A stretch of 64,000 bases of DNA from Poecilobothrus nobilitatus (Eukaryota; Arthropoda; Insecta; Diptera; Dolichopodidae), in the NCBI GenBank assembly GCA_947095535.1, contig OX352772.1, positions 115,031,253-115,095,252 of the forward strand, read 5' to 3'. How positions within the stretch are numbered: the stretch's first letter is position 1; every line of letters starts with the position of its first letter. A model generated the notes under the pieces. The model made no database searches. It was given only the letters and a program-made list of their open reading frames with translations, and had not been told where the DNA came from. The position numbers were made by a program, and so were the translations under genes. Shown here in pieces: positions 43,493 to 54,834 of this stretch.

Positions 43493-44640
43493 TTGGATAC
43501 CGCACTTAATCCTAATGTAATAAATGGTATCTATTGTCCTCTTACAATTTTGTCGGAGATTCAAAATACTGTTATCAATATATTTCCGTCAGTAAAAATC
43601 AGACACACAGAAAAAATGGTTATAGACATCTACAACGCCGAGGATGAACTAGAAATAGCAAATAATGAACATAATAGAGCCCATAGATCCTACAAGGAAA
43701 ATTTATCTCAAATACTTGATCAATATTACTACCCTGATTTAAAACAAATACCCTGATTTAAAACAAATACTAAAGTCAATTACAACCAATTGTAAAATAT
43801 GTCAAAAAGCGAAATATGATAGAAAACCTCAAGATCAAGTCATAGTCAATATTACTACCCTGATTTAAAACATTTACCCTGTTTTAAAACAAATACTAAA
43901 GTCAATTACAACCAATTGTAAAATATGTCAAAAAGCGAAATATGATAGAAAACTTCAAGATCAAGTCATAGGAAACACACCGATTCCCGAAGAAATAGGA
44001 CAAATTTTACATTTAGACATATTTTCGACAGAAGGACAGTTGTTTTTAACTTGCTTACATAAATTTCCAAAATTGGCTATTGTTAAGCCAATTAAATCAA
44101 AATCTATAATTGACATTAAGCCAACTCTTTTAGAAATAATATCTTACTTAAATCCTAAAACTATCGTAACTGATAACGAAAAAACCTTTTGTTCACAAAC
44201 TATACAAACTTTATTGACAAATCTAGGCACATTGCATCATAGAGTTCCTCCACTTCATAGTAAAAGTAACGGTTAAGTGGAAAGATTCCACTCAACCTTA
44301 ATAGAAATTGCAAGATGTTCCCAGTCCGAGAAAACACAAATGGACTTAACGGAATTGATTCTCTCTAGTACACAAATATAATGTTTCGATACATTCTACT
44401 ACAGAATAGCCCAAAAAAGGTATAACCAATATCACAACAAAAATAAATTTCAGAAAAGTTTTCAATCTGGCACAAAAGCTCTTCTTAAAATAAACACTAG
44501 ACTTGGCAGCAAAATTAAAGACATATACATAGAGGTTGAAATTTTTCAAGACCTAGGTTCTTCTGTAAGGGTTACTAGTGGCCAAACAGTTCATAAAGAT
44601 AATTTAAAACATTTACCTCTATCTAAAGTTTAAATTTTGC
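43493..44640 (+). pseudogene. pol: integrase with internal duplication and stop
   Basis: The zinc-binding HHCC domain has NEHNRAHRSYKENLSQI (H, H) and later CKICQKAKYD (C, C). Between and around them a 126 bp segment is tandemly duplicated (43721-43846 and 43847-43972), exactly 42 codons. The catalytic core follows: HLDIF (first D), IVTDNEKTF (second D), then a TAA interrupts just before VERFHST (catalytic E) at about 44276. The C-terminal part to about 44632 is in other frames. Confidence 0.83.
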
Positions 44641-44669
44641 AAATTTCAGGCAAATAACTTATGCAGAAA

Positions 44670-46161
44670 TACGAGATTATTCAAAATCTCCCATCATACC
44701 TGTCAGCAAAGGCACTGTAATGTTAAATTATTTTTATTTGATCCACACCGTGAACCTAACTCAATATGAAGAAATTCTATTAGAATTTCTACAAAGACTT
44801 ATTGCATTCATTCAAAACTAGAAACGATCCTTATTTGCTTATAGAGCATGATATAAACGAGATGGAAAAACTTTTAACAATTTTCCAAAGTTCACATCGC
44901 CAAGCAAAAAGATCCTTGGATTTTATAGGAAGCATATGGAAATTTATCGCGGGAAAACCTGATCATAATGATCTAATTCAATTACAAAACACCGAAGCCG
45001 CTTTGATAACAAATGAAAACTCACAAGTAGATATAAACCAAAATGTACAAAATCATATTAACAAACTTACACAAAAAATTAATCAATTAGTCGAATCTCA
45101 AAATAAAATATTAAAAGAAAATAACTCACAGGACTCAATTTTTGATTTAGTCATGATAAGAAATAGAATGATAATATCCGATTTAACCGGTAAATATACT
45201 TAACGGTATAGCACTTTCAAAATTAAACGTAGTGAACCCGTTAATTTTAAATTTATTTGAAATAAATAAAATAATTCAACTGCACTATTCAATACCTACT
45301 ACCGACATTCTCTTATTATCGCAAATAAAAATTAGATAGATTTTTAGATCTATCTATAGATCCATAGATGAAATAAAATACATTGTAAAAATATCAAAAA
45401 TTAAAGACATTTGTAATCAAATTATTTTATATCCAGTAAATAACAATAATAAGCACAACTTATTAGAAACCGATAATATAGCAAAATGTAACGAAACCTT
45501 CATTCCTATGAACAAATGCCAACAAGCAACAATGGTATCTATATGTGAAAAAATGTCAGGCACTCCATGTGCTATTGCTCTAATGAATAACAACTCAGCA
45601 TCCTGTTCTACAATAACAGCAAAACAAATAAGTAAAATCAAAGAAATAACTGACGGCCTAGTTATAATCAATAACTCTCCGGCAGAAGTTTTGGAAGATG
45701 ACAAACAACAAATAACAATAAAAACGGGTACTTACCTTATCACATTCAAAAACAAATTAATTATCAACGATAATGTGTTTGAAACAAACACAAAAGTACT
45801 TCACGAACCAATTCCACCCAAACTAATCAATATCAATTTTACTAATCATAACGAAATAATAACATTAGATCATGTCCATAATCTGCACCTGAATAATACA
45901 AAAAGAATACTTCAACTCGCAATAGAAACTAAAAACAATTCAACTACAGTCTGGACAACACTCGGGATAATTGGTATAATTTCAACAGCTTTGTTTCTAT
46001 TTTACTTACTAAAAAAAGGTTCACGTACCAAAATCATAGTAAACAATCAAAAACCAACAATAGATAACATTCTAACCAACAAGCAAATGCAAATAACAAC
46101 AATTAACGCACTGCAAAACATTACACGAGCCAAGGACGTCACGTCTTTAGAGGGACAGTAG
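44670..46161 (+). pseudogene. env-like gene of the LTR element, broken
   Basis: The open pieces are 44802-45203 and 45508-46161, with stops between. The first has a basic cleavage-type site RQAKRSLDF followed by a small-hydrophobic stretch, as in insect errantivirus envelope proteins (baculovirus F-like), then a long helical region. The second ends in one predicted transmembrane segment (LGIIGIISTALFLFYLL at about 45961-46011) and a basic cytoplasmic tail. It cannot make a full product as read. The leader and the 5' part are short and out of frame. Confidence 0.78.
46148..46159 (+). promoter_or_regulatory. Polypurine tract of LTR element
   Basis: AGAGGGACAGT lies directly before the 3' LTR, the position for plus-strand priming. 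Confidence 0.6.
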
Positions 46162-46515
46162 TGAACAGTCATCAATATTAAAATTATTCTATTTACAAAA
46201 AATCTTTTATTAACTAACAAAAAATTAAATTAAATTTGAAACCTTAAATAAAGTTTAATGCTCTAATCAAATATGTTAAGTTTTTTAATAATAGCACCAT
46301 ATTAAATCCATTCATTGTATTATCATTATTATATTAATAATAATGCAATGACCTGTAATGTAATACACTTATAATTTTTAATAAAAGTAATATAAAAATT
46401 ACTCGTTATAAAAAATGTAACCTACATTAAATGTATAAAAATGTCTGTATTTTAAAATGTTCTTTAGAATAAAATTTAGAGTGAAATAAAACACCTGTTT
46501 TTATTTTCATTAACT
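46160..46515 (+). repeat. 3' LTR
   Basis: 356 bases, matching the 5' LTR with several substitutions and an extra ~14-base segment near 46400. Ends TTAACT, then TATA target duplication. Confidence 0.88.
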
Positions 46516-46529
46516 TATATCATCATCTA

Positions 46530-49270
46530 ACAAACATGGTTAATGTTGACTGTATTCGTAATGGTATTTCAATTTTAAAGATAGCAGCTAAACGCTGCTC
46601 TTTTTTCAAATTCTATTCTAGACAACTTACTTCAATTTTTTTTTTATTCAATAATCTTAATCTAGGAATATGTTCTTTTATACTAAAAAGTATTTGAGAC
46701 TAAATTGTATGGCATACGGATGGAAAAAATGCGGATAAAGGGGAATAAGACGGTAATTGTGTCATAAATCTACTAAGATTCGTCTTGAATTTGTGCAAAT
46801 TGTAAATCAAACAATCATCAAATTTCGGAAAAACAGAGGATGGTAATAGGTTCCACATTTTTGCAGTTCTGACTACAAACGAATTGCTATAACCAGTAGA
46901 GCACCATTTAGGAAGTTCCACATAGTAGGCATGAGCACTTGAGGTCCCTCTAGTGGTGTGCTGACATGTTTTGAAAAGTGGCATCAACGATTTTATCTCA
47001 TCTGAACAAGTGTCATTACCCAAAAAATATTTATAAAGATAGAAAGAGCTCCAATATTACGACGAATGCCAAGAGAAGTGAGACAAGCAGTCTCAACGGA
47101 GTAATTCAATGAAGTAAATGAGGCGCCAGTCCATATATGGAAATTATACTCCACCTTGAGTCGTATATAAGCCTTATAGATATTAAGCAAGTTTCTGAAT
47201 GAAAAATATGTCTTGCACCTAAAGAGAAAATCTAAGCATTTAGCAGCACTTTCCGTTATATCAAAAATATGATCATTTCATATCATTTTTTGATTTAGGT
47301 GCATGAATGAAATGCTTGGGTTTTCTCCACTCCACTCTTTTGATAGCACCCCAGCTAGCAATTATGGCTAAATCATGGTTGACCGTGTTGAACACAGTAA
47401 GCCGTGCTGCTTTGACCGCGGTGTTTGTGACATCTCATTTCCTAGGAAGTGGGTAAGATGCCACCAGAGTGCTGTCGTCAGCGAAACTGTGGATTGGATT
47501 AAAGGTTGTAGATAAGAGATCGTTGATAAAAAATAAAAGGAGAGTGGATTTGTAAAAGGGGTAAGGACGGATCCTTGTGGAACGACAGCATTTATTTGGA
47601 ATTTGTCGGACGTGTAACCGTCGACTAGAACATAAATACAGCGGTTCGAAAGAAAGTCTTCAATCCATTTACAGGAAGTAGTTCCAAGGCTTATAGCTTG
47701 ACATTTGCTCAAAAGAGCACCATGCCAAACTCGATCAAAAGCTTTCGAAATATCAAGAGCAACAACAGTACATTCGCCAGAATAGTGAATGCTGCTGTTA
47801 AGTTTTCCACAAAGATATGTCATAAAACCGCCAGTGGATCGGTTACATCTAAAATCATATTGTCGATCATTCAGAAAACCCTTATCATCGAGATATTTCC
47901 TAAGCTCTTGGTTTATGATCGTTTCTATAACTTTGGATATAATCGAACTATAGCTGCAGGCCTATAGTTGAAGGGGTCACTGTTGTCAGGTTGTATGGAA
48001 ATTGGTGAAACATGAGCAGTCTTCCATTGGCTGGGATATTTCTCAGGCAAAAATGATATGTAAAAAAGCTTGCGCATGTTTCGAAATAGAGAAAGCAATA
48101 TTTTTCAGAACCATGGCAGGGATTCCATCGGGATCAGTAGACTTTCTAACTTTTAGATTCTTCAGAACTTTACTACACCTCGGGTCCTGAAGTAGAATTT
48201 TTCAAATCTACAGGAATGATCAACTTCAGAAATCGTAGGTGGAGATTGAGATGTAGGAGTAAGTGTGGAATTTGACGCAAAAAGTTTTGCAAATAAGTTT
48301 GCTTTCCCAACCGAATCTGAAATGATAGAGTCATTATAATCGATCAACGGAGGGAATTGCGATGTACTAAAGTTCTAAAAGGAACGATTGCAGTTGGCTG
48401 GTTGAGAATTTTTTGTTTTAGCCTTTGGTTATGCAGCAACTTTTTCTGGTTGATAATTTAATTTCAATTATTTCCGGCCACTTTATAGCTCCTGCACGAT
48501 GCTTCCGAAGCATTAGCCTTGTACCGCTTCAAAAGTTCTTCTTTATTTTGCATGGCCTTTTTGTAAATGTGGTTAAGCCATGACTCGGTGTTTTGTTTGC
48601 GCGATTTATACGAACTAGGTATAAACAGTTTCAAACCTAGCATTATTGGATTATAAATGACATTTGCAAAAAGTTTAACGTTTCTTTGTCGAAAGTACAT
48701 TGAAGAGTCAAAGCTTCTCAAAAAAGAATTAAGGCCCTGCCTTAAGATTTTCTTTTAACAAGGCAATTATCGGAATTATCGATTGGATAGTTAAAAGAAA
48801 CTGAATATTTTTCTGGATTGGTGGTCAGAAATAGTTCCAAAAGGAGTCGGTTTTGGACGGTTTGGTTGGAAATCCTCGTTGGGTTCTTTACAAGTTGAGA
48901 AAGTTGGAGAAGATTTGAAAATAGTTCAACTTGCCTGCCTTCTGGAGAATTGTGACTAGAAAAATGGAGCCAGTTCTTGTTATGTATATTGAAGTCGCCA
49001 GCAACAACAATCTTGGCATCTGGGAGTTCATGTTGTCGGATAGTTCATCAATGACCACAGCTTTCTCTAGCTCCGTTGATTGGGGAGATCTGTATAAAAA
49101 ACAGAAAAAAGTTGTAGACTTTTGAACATGGAGTTTTATCTATATATAGTGAAAAATATGGGTGAAGCCTCTTACATTGTGAAGGGTGTTAAAAGCTACA
49201 TCAGAGCGAATATATAAAGCGACAACTCTATGGGAGATAAAATGAGAAACTAAAGAAGAGACGATTATAA
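46530..49270 (-). mobile_element. Jockey/CR1-group LINE, broken (endonuclease + RT)
   Basis: Order on the minus strand: endonuclease end with VVAGDFNIHNKNWLHFSSHN (48950-49010) and NPTRISNQTV; a linker ORF at 48464-48721 ending near the RT; RT with PSQWKTAHVSPI (about 48010-48050), VALDISKAFDRVWHGALL (47710-47775) and VPQGSVLTPF (47535-47565); the C-terminal region with RLKVEYNFHIW (about 47135) and NSFVVRTAKMWNLLPSSVFP (46830-46890). The catalytic YxDD box is not readable. Several frameshifts and stops. The gypsy element ends just beyond its 3' side. Confidence 0.82.
47368..47823 (-). pseudogene. LINE reverse transcriptase core piece
   Basis: Longest open part of the 46.5-49.3 kb LINE: motif 3 (DISKAFDRVWH) and motif 4 (PQGSVL) in one frame, followed by a frame change before the expected catalytic box. 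The overlapping plus-strand 89-codon ORF is a shadow. Confidence 0.8.
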
Positions 49271-49354
49271 ATCGCATTCGCGGTTTCGCCGCTGTATTCG
49301 CGTTCACAAATTATTATCGCGCCACTGTATTCACGCGCACCTTCCTACCCTCCT
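49271..49354. other. CpG-rich short segment
   Basis: In an AT-rich background this stretch has repeated CG words: CGCATTCGCGGTTTCGCCGC, then CTGTATTCGCGTTCAC and CTGTATTCACGCGCAC 40 bases apart. It lies between LINE debris and Maverick debris and might be an element end; no partner copy is visible in the window. Confidence 0.4.
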
Positions 49355-49554
49355 ATTTTGTAATATAATGAATATAATTAATTAATTGCTCCTTCCATAT
49401 ATTCACTTTCATTCTTTTTTCAGAATATTTATTTGTATAAACTTAGTTTTTACGGATATTTTCAACTTGTCTTATTACTTCACAGAAGATTTTCTGAAAT
49501 TTTCTTATAAATAATAAGACTTGTTGAAATTTAAAACTAGGATTTGTCTAAGCA

Positions 49555-49904
49555 TATCAATACTACTTGCTTACTGAAGAGTTTCGGTAGTATTGTAGAA
49601 CGAAACATTTCCTAAAATATAAAATTAGCCTTTCAAGGCATAATATTTTGCATACGTATTTTGTATCTAAGTAACCAAATAATTTCAAATAAACATCAAT
49701 TTGATAAACTAGTAAAAACACAATAAGTTGGAAAATTTTTAATTTATTTAAATTAAAAAAAAAAACAAAAAATAATAAAAAAAAAAGGAAAAAAATTTTT
49801 TTTTTCTTTTTAGAATTTATTATTTTAGCTTTAAAGAATATCAATACTACTTGCTAACTGAAAAGTTTTGGTAGTATTGTAGAACGAAACATTTCCTAAA
49901 ATAT
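49555..49904. repeat. 66 bp direct repeats with internal palindrome
   Basis: 49555-49620 and 49839-49904 are about 94% identical and lie 284 bases apart. Each contains CAATACTAC ... GTAGTATTG, an internal 9 bp stem, then TAGAACGAAACATTTCCTAA. Between them is A/T homopolymer-rich DNA. This could be two copies of a tiny fold-back element, or ends of a solo insertion. Confidence 0.65.
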
Positions 49905-50539
49905 TTATTTGTATGTTGTACAAATATATGAGTACACTACTAATACCCTGAAACACTGGCGAATTTGTAAATTTTGTTCTGAAAAACTAAAACTTCAAGC
50001 TACTTATTGAAAACAAGAGTAATACGTACAAATGTCCAACTTGTAGAGAGGATGTAATAGACAACATATAAGTATTTATTTAAATTTAAAAAAATACACC
50101 AACGAAGAAAAAGAAAAATACAATACAGCAACTTGTTAGTTGTTTGTTATTATTTTAAATATAATGTGATTTTGTTTTTTGATGATCTTTTCATGTATGT
50201 ATATTACTTTCTTTATTATAGAATTGACTTTTTTTTTATAATATATATAATACAAATTATAAATAGTTTTGGGGTGTTATTTGAAAATTTTTTAATGTAT
50301 TTATACATGTGAAAAATAAGTTGCTTATGCTCATTTACAAACACAGAGAAATATGATTTTTAAAACTCTTTCACTTCTTTCACCTCCATCTTTTAAAATT
50401 AGAATAAGTTGTACATCTTTCACCTTAATTTTTTAAACTGAGAATAAGCTAGAACACACTGTACTTTTGCTGCTTATATGTACATATTTCAAGACGAAAC
50501 TATTTTACCTCTTAATTATTTTTAAAACACGAAGCGATA
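49905..50539. other. Gene-free spacer before Maverick ATPase
   Basis: AT-rich. Two similar short blocks (CTTTCACC...TTTTAAAATTAGAATAAG at 50376-50411; CTTTCACC...TTTTTAAACTGAGAATAAG at 50418-50450). No other feature. Confidence 0.4.
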
Positions 50540-51190
50540 ATGATATATTTTAATCATCCGTTTACGATGATGGTAGCGGGGCCATCTGGATGTGGCAAAA
50601 CAACATTTCTATGTAGCTTAATCAAAAATATTGATACTGGATTGATACATCCAAAAATTGAAAAAATAAAATGTAACCCAGACATTTCTGCTGTTCCAAG
50701 AAATATAAATTGATATAGATTTTTATACCGGCATTCCGGAAGAGCTTAGTGAAATTGAAACTAATCTACTTTAATTGTTTTAGATGATTTAATGTTAGTT
50801 TCAGCAAACAAACAAATATATATGTGAACATTTCACTAGAGTTTCACAGCACCGAAATTTGTCTATTATATTATTAACGCAAAACGTTTTTCATCAGGAG
50901 AAATTCTCACAAGATATTTCACTAAATTGTAAATATTTGGTACTTTTTAAAAATCCTCGAGTTAAATCACTGATTTTTCTCTAGGTGGACAACTGTTTCC
51001 GAAAAATATAACAGGCTTGCTGAGGGTATATAATGAATCAACATGAAGCTCACATGGTTATATTGTATTAGCTTTAATATTGTAAAGACGTTAACGATTT
51101 GTTTCGAATTAGAAACAACATATTCTCAGAGCGATATAGCGTTTGTTTTTGTGCTACCACAGATTTAAACAATTGCTTAACCGACATATG
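50540..51190 (+). pseudogene. Maverick/Polinton packaging ATPase, frame-broken
   Basis: Starts MIYFNHPFTMMVAGPSGCGK, a Walker A (GPSGCGKTT) near residue 14. After frame changes it carries LIVLDDLML (Walker B, about 50780-50800), LTQN near 50877, and LFKNPRVKSLI then GGQLFP (50940-51000). This order matches the FtsK/A32-type packaging ATPase of Mavericks and related adintoviruses, normally about 230-260 residues. It would act in packaging element DNA into capsids. At least three frame breaks. Confidence 0.7.
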
Positions 51191-51238
51191 TTACATGTAC
51201 TAGAAAAATGCAGCAACAAGAATTTTCGTAAAAAGATT

Positions 51239-51850
51239 CTAAAATATTGTGATGATGATATAATAAAAACTATTGTTGAAATTGCAATTTCTAAATGATA
51301 AACATGATTGAGTTAATACTTGTATATCACTAATGCAATAACTAACAATGTCACGTTGCATATCAAATGTATTACCCTTGTTTTCTTCATACAATTTTAT
51401 GAATGTATTACGATCTTCCATCTGCATTGTGTCTGGGTTGTGATATTCAATAGCAGGTAAGGTCCAACATATTCTTGGTTCATGTAGTTTGATTTCTTTT
51501 CGATTTTCTTTTATAATTTTCTCTCCAAATTTTTTTTCTTGTTGTATCTCTAAATCATAAAAGATATATAAAAAATCCTTCAATTTGGGCTACCTTAGAT
51601 CTTGTTGAATATAACAGAAATTACCTTGCGATACTTGCTTAAACAAACTTTAAAGATAACATGTATGTCTTTCAGTTTTGTAAACCTTCAAGCAGTAAGA
51701 GTATTTCCTTATTACTGAAGTGGAAGCTATATGATTGTCTAGACATTCTTGACCTCTAAATGTTCTATTACACGCTTCGCATAAAATATTTTTTGCATCT
51801 TTAGAACAAGGTGGGGATTTTTGACAACAAGGGCACGATCCACTGCACTA
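51239..51850 (-). pseudogene. Maverick protein-primed DNA polymerase B, N-terminal part
   Basis: The minus strand carries a cysteine/histidine-rich zinc-binding segment CPCCQKSPPCSKDAKNILCE then CNRTFRGQECLDNH (about 51850-51730), then FLYIFYDLEIQQEK (exonuclease I motif, D-x-E), then after an internal deletion LPAIEYHNPDTMQMEDRNTF and CISDIQVLTQSCLSFR (exonuclease III region), diverging at about 51290. This order is characteristic of Maverick/Polinton PolB. The piece is shortened and frame-damaged near 51590-51660. Confidence 0.75.
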
Positions 51851-52429
51851 GTGATGACCTTTATTATTGTAGGGAATATGACATTCCTCGTATTATTGCG
51901 AACCATAAAAGTTTCAGTTAGTGAAGAAATAACATTGTAATGATTTTTAGCATACAGTAAATTTAATCTTTTACCGCTTTATTAAATCACTAAAGACCAA
52001 ACGACCTCTATGTTTATAATTATAGAGGAATTTTTTCACTAATTTTTACAGATATTGCATCCATTCTTCGTAACATATAAATTAAGTAATTCGATTTTTT
52101 GTTGTTGCTTTTTCCAATTTTAAAATACGTATAAAAAACTTAAACAAAACATGTATTATTAAACGTACCTATACTATTTACTTTTATGCTTGTTTTTAAA
52201 TTTCTACTAAAAAAGAAATTGTTTATATAATTATAATTTAATAAGGATAAAGTAAAAACAAAAATGTAAACAAACTTTCGATTTTGCATTTAATTTTAAC
52301 TAGAATTTTAAATCATTTTATTTAAAAATTTTTTTTACTTTTTAAAAAATATTTATTCAATTTGTTTTATTAGTTATTTTCTTCTGTTTTTGTTTAGGTT
52401 AACAGGTTTTAATTATTTGTATCGATCAC

Positions 52430-53265
52430 TCATTCTAAAAGTAAAAGTAAAAAAATAGGTGTGTACATTTCCAGTTCGACCACCATAAAAACATCACGTG
52501 GATTTAATGGTAAGTTATTTATTAGCGGATGTTTTTCTAAGTACTGCATATTTTGATTCTTTAATTGCTTTTTAAATTCGCAAGCCCACATTTCAATTAC
52601 GTCATACCCTAGACTCTTCAAGTTTTTTGATTTAGCTATAGTTCTTTCATATCGTTTATTTAATGTATTATTCTCATTGTCATATAGTGATTCATCACGT
52701 CTATCCCGTAAACAAACGGGATATCCGTGAAAATAACATCCATGGAATTTGAAAATTTGGTTAGTGGTTGCATAATATCCGTCTTTTCAACTCCTGCAAT
52801 AACTGCTTCTTTTCCTTTAGCCGCATGTTGAATATTTATACTTTTTGCTCTTCATAAACTAACCATTTAATAGCTTCTTTTGATTGGTTGTCAGAATAGC
52901 GATATCCGTTTTTAGGAATCAGACCAATAGTGTTTGGTTTTAAAAAATTACGTCGCAAAACTAGATTACAAGCTGAAGCGATAGTTGTTGCATCTAGGAA
53001 TGGCTCAACGTTACCTTATTCAAGAAATAACTTTCTAAATGATAAACATGATTGAGTTAATACTTCTACATCACTAATACAATAACTAATAATATGACGT
53101 TGCATATCAAATGTATTACTCTTGTTTTCTTCATACCATTTTATGAATGTATTACGATCTTCCATCTGCATTGTGTCTGGGTTGTAATATTCAATAGCAG
53201 GTAATGGTCCAACATATTCTTGGTTCATGTAGTTTGATTTCTTTTCGATTTTCTTTTATTTCATT
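52430..53265 (-). pseudogene. Maverick DNA polymerase B, middle part (copy A)
   Basis: Minus strand: EYVGPLPAIEYYNPDTMQME, CISDVEVLTQSCLSFRK (exonuclease III side), then in other frames NVEPFLDATTIASACNLVLR, LIPKNGYRYSDNQSKEAIKW, KSLGYDVIEMWACEFKKQL and LPLNPRDVF then GGRTGN (polymerase entry region). It stops near 52430 and the catalytic palm motifs are missing. Stops and frameshifts lie between pieces. Confidence 0.8.
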
Positions 53266-53740
53266 TTGAACTTTGCTTTTTTAGTTATTTTCTTCTGTTT
53301 TTGTTTAGATTAACAGGTTTTAATTATTTGCATCGATCACTCATTTTAAAAGTAAAAAAATAAAAAAATAATTGTATTTTGCATTTAACTTAAATTTGAG
53401 GAACTTCAATACTTTGTTAAACTTAATATGATACGTCATTCGTATTTTTTCATTATCAAAATTTGTGTTATATTTAAAAAAACAAAAAAAGGTATTTTGC
53501 ATTTAACTTCAAACTTTGTAGTAATTATTTGACAAACAAATTATATTTTAAAAAAACCTTTTTCTCTTTCAATCAATACCTACATGACGTATTATTAAAC
53601 ACACCTATAATTATTTTTTCTTTATGCTTACTGAAATTTAAATGTGAATAAAATAAAATGCACGCACTTTCTTCATAAAATTTTTCCTTCTGTTTTCATT
53701 ACTGTCTGTAACAATAAACACAAAAAAGTATTTAAACTAG
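53266..53740. other. AT-rich noncoding segment of the duplicated block
   Basis: Contains a partial direct repeat of the TTAGTTATTTTCTTCTGTTT segment (also at 52370-52398), so the polymerase piece is flanked by copies of a ~60 bp sequence. No coding content. Confidence 0.45.
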
Positions 53741-54830
53741 ATTCTTTTTTACGGAATGGGGAGGGGGGCATTGACCCTAAACAATAATAAAAACATGGAA
53801 AAGGTCATTGTACCCAACCAGTTGTCTTAACCTCTTCACTCACTACCACTACCCAACAACCAAGTTAATCAGGAAATAAACATGTATTTTACAGTTTTTT
53901 CCCTGAGGGAGGTTGGAATCTTCCAAAGACACCAAGACTTCCCCCCTTGGTAGTGTCAGATTCTGACTGACTAAACCCACCTCCCCCATTAGGTAATATA
54001 ATGGGATGAAACCCTTACCGGCGAACGCAGTATATTGGCTAGGGAGTAGGGATAGGAAAGGATAGGAAATGGATACGGAAACATTCAATTGGGAGTGAGA
54101 CTGTAAGGAAACAATGAATCGGCCTATTGTTATTACTATTTTGCTAACAGTGACTAAAACCGTCACAACAGTTACAACATGTAATAATAGTATATAGTAC
54201 TACATGAGGTAATTATTGAAGGCAACCCACACACGGTCACTGTAGCGGCTACTATTATTGGTATTAGTATTCTTATTAATATTATTATTATTTTACTACA
54301 GAGTCAGCGCCATCAGTGGATTACAACGTGCAGCAGTATATAACACCTTACTTGCATGATATAACCAAAGATAGCTCCACTGTAGCAGCTATCATTATTA
54401 TTACTATTATTATTATTATTATAATTATTATTATTATTATAATTATTATTATTATTACTATTATTATTATTGTTATTATTTTACTACAGAGTCAGCGCCA
54501 TCCGTGGATTACAACGTGCAGCAGTATATAAAACCTTACTTGCATGATATAACCAAAGATAGCTACCACTGCGCTATGAGTCAGTTACATTCACCTATAA
54601 TTAATTTTAACCTTCACCTTATCACAAACCATATATTACCTTAATGGCACGTGCCTTCCTGACACGCCTAAACCGGTTTTTTTCCCCAGCCCAAAGGAGC
54701 CTATTACCTGCTGTCAACTAAGGTGATATATACTTCTTTGTAACAAAAGAAGAAATCTCCATGAAAAATTTCGTTTGGTATAGAGGGCGTTTCAGTAATA
54801 TGTCATGGGTCATATTACATGGGTCACAAT
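53741..54830. other. GC-richer unassigned segment with microsatellite
   Basis: Distinct base composition (GGGGAGGGGGGCATTGACCC; CCTCCCCCATTAGG). The rest is stop-rich. It resembles an untranslated region of a retroelement, but I cannot name it. It contains an 86 bp unit twice (54291-54376 and 54479-54564), each followed by CACTG/CCACTG and separated by an (ATT)n tract at 54390-54478. Copy B keeps only the second unit. Confidence 0.45.
54390..54478. repeat. ATT/TAT microsatellite
   Basis: Nearly pure trinucleotide run. The 71-codon Ile-rich ORF on it is an artefact. Confidence 0.9.
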
Positions 54831-54834
54831 TATT

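Larger units (their letters stand above)
39476..46515 (+). mobile_element. Ty3/gypsy errantivirus-like LTR retrotransposon with env
   Basis: Complete by structure: LTRs at 39476-39815 and 46160-46515 beginning AGTGAACAGTC and ending TTAACT, internal gag, pol and env in the usual order on the plus strand, and TATA duplicated at 39472-39475 and 46516-46519. Errantiviruses (insect endogenous gypsy-group retroviruses) typically make 4 bp TAYA-type duplications. Every ORF is broken by stops, frameshifts or a duplication, so this is an inactive old copy. LTR differences (an extra ~14 bases near 46400 plus several substitutions) also indicate age. Confidence 0.9.

Noticed and set aside
53849..54166. 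105-codon minus-strand ORF
   Set aside because: Lies in the GC-richer unassigned segment. The frame is disrupted in copy B by the deletion, with no recognisable domain.
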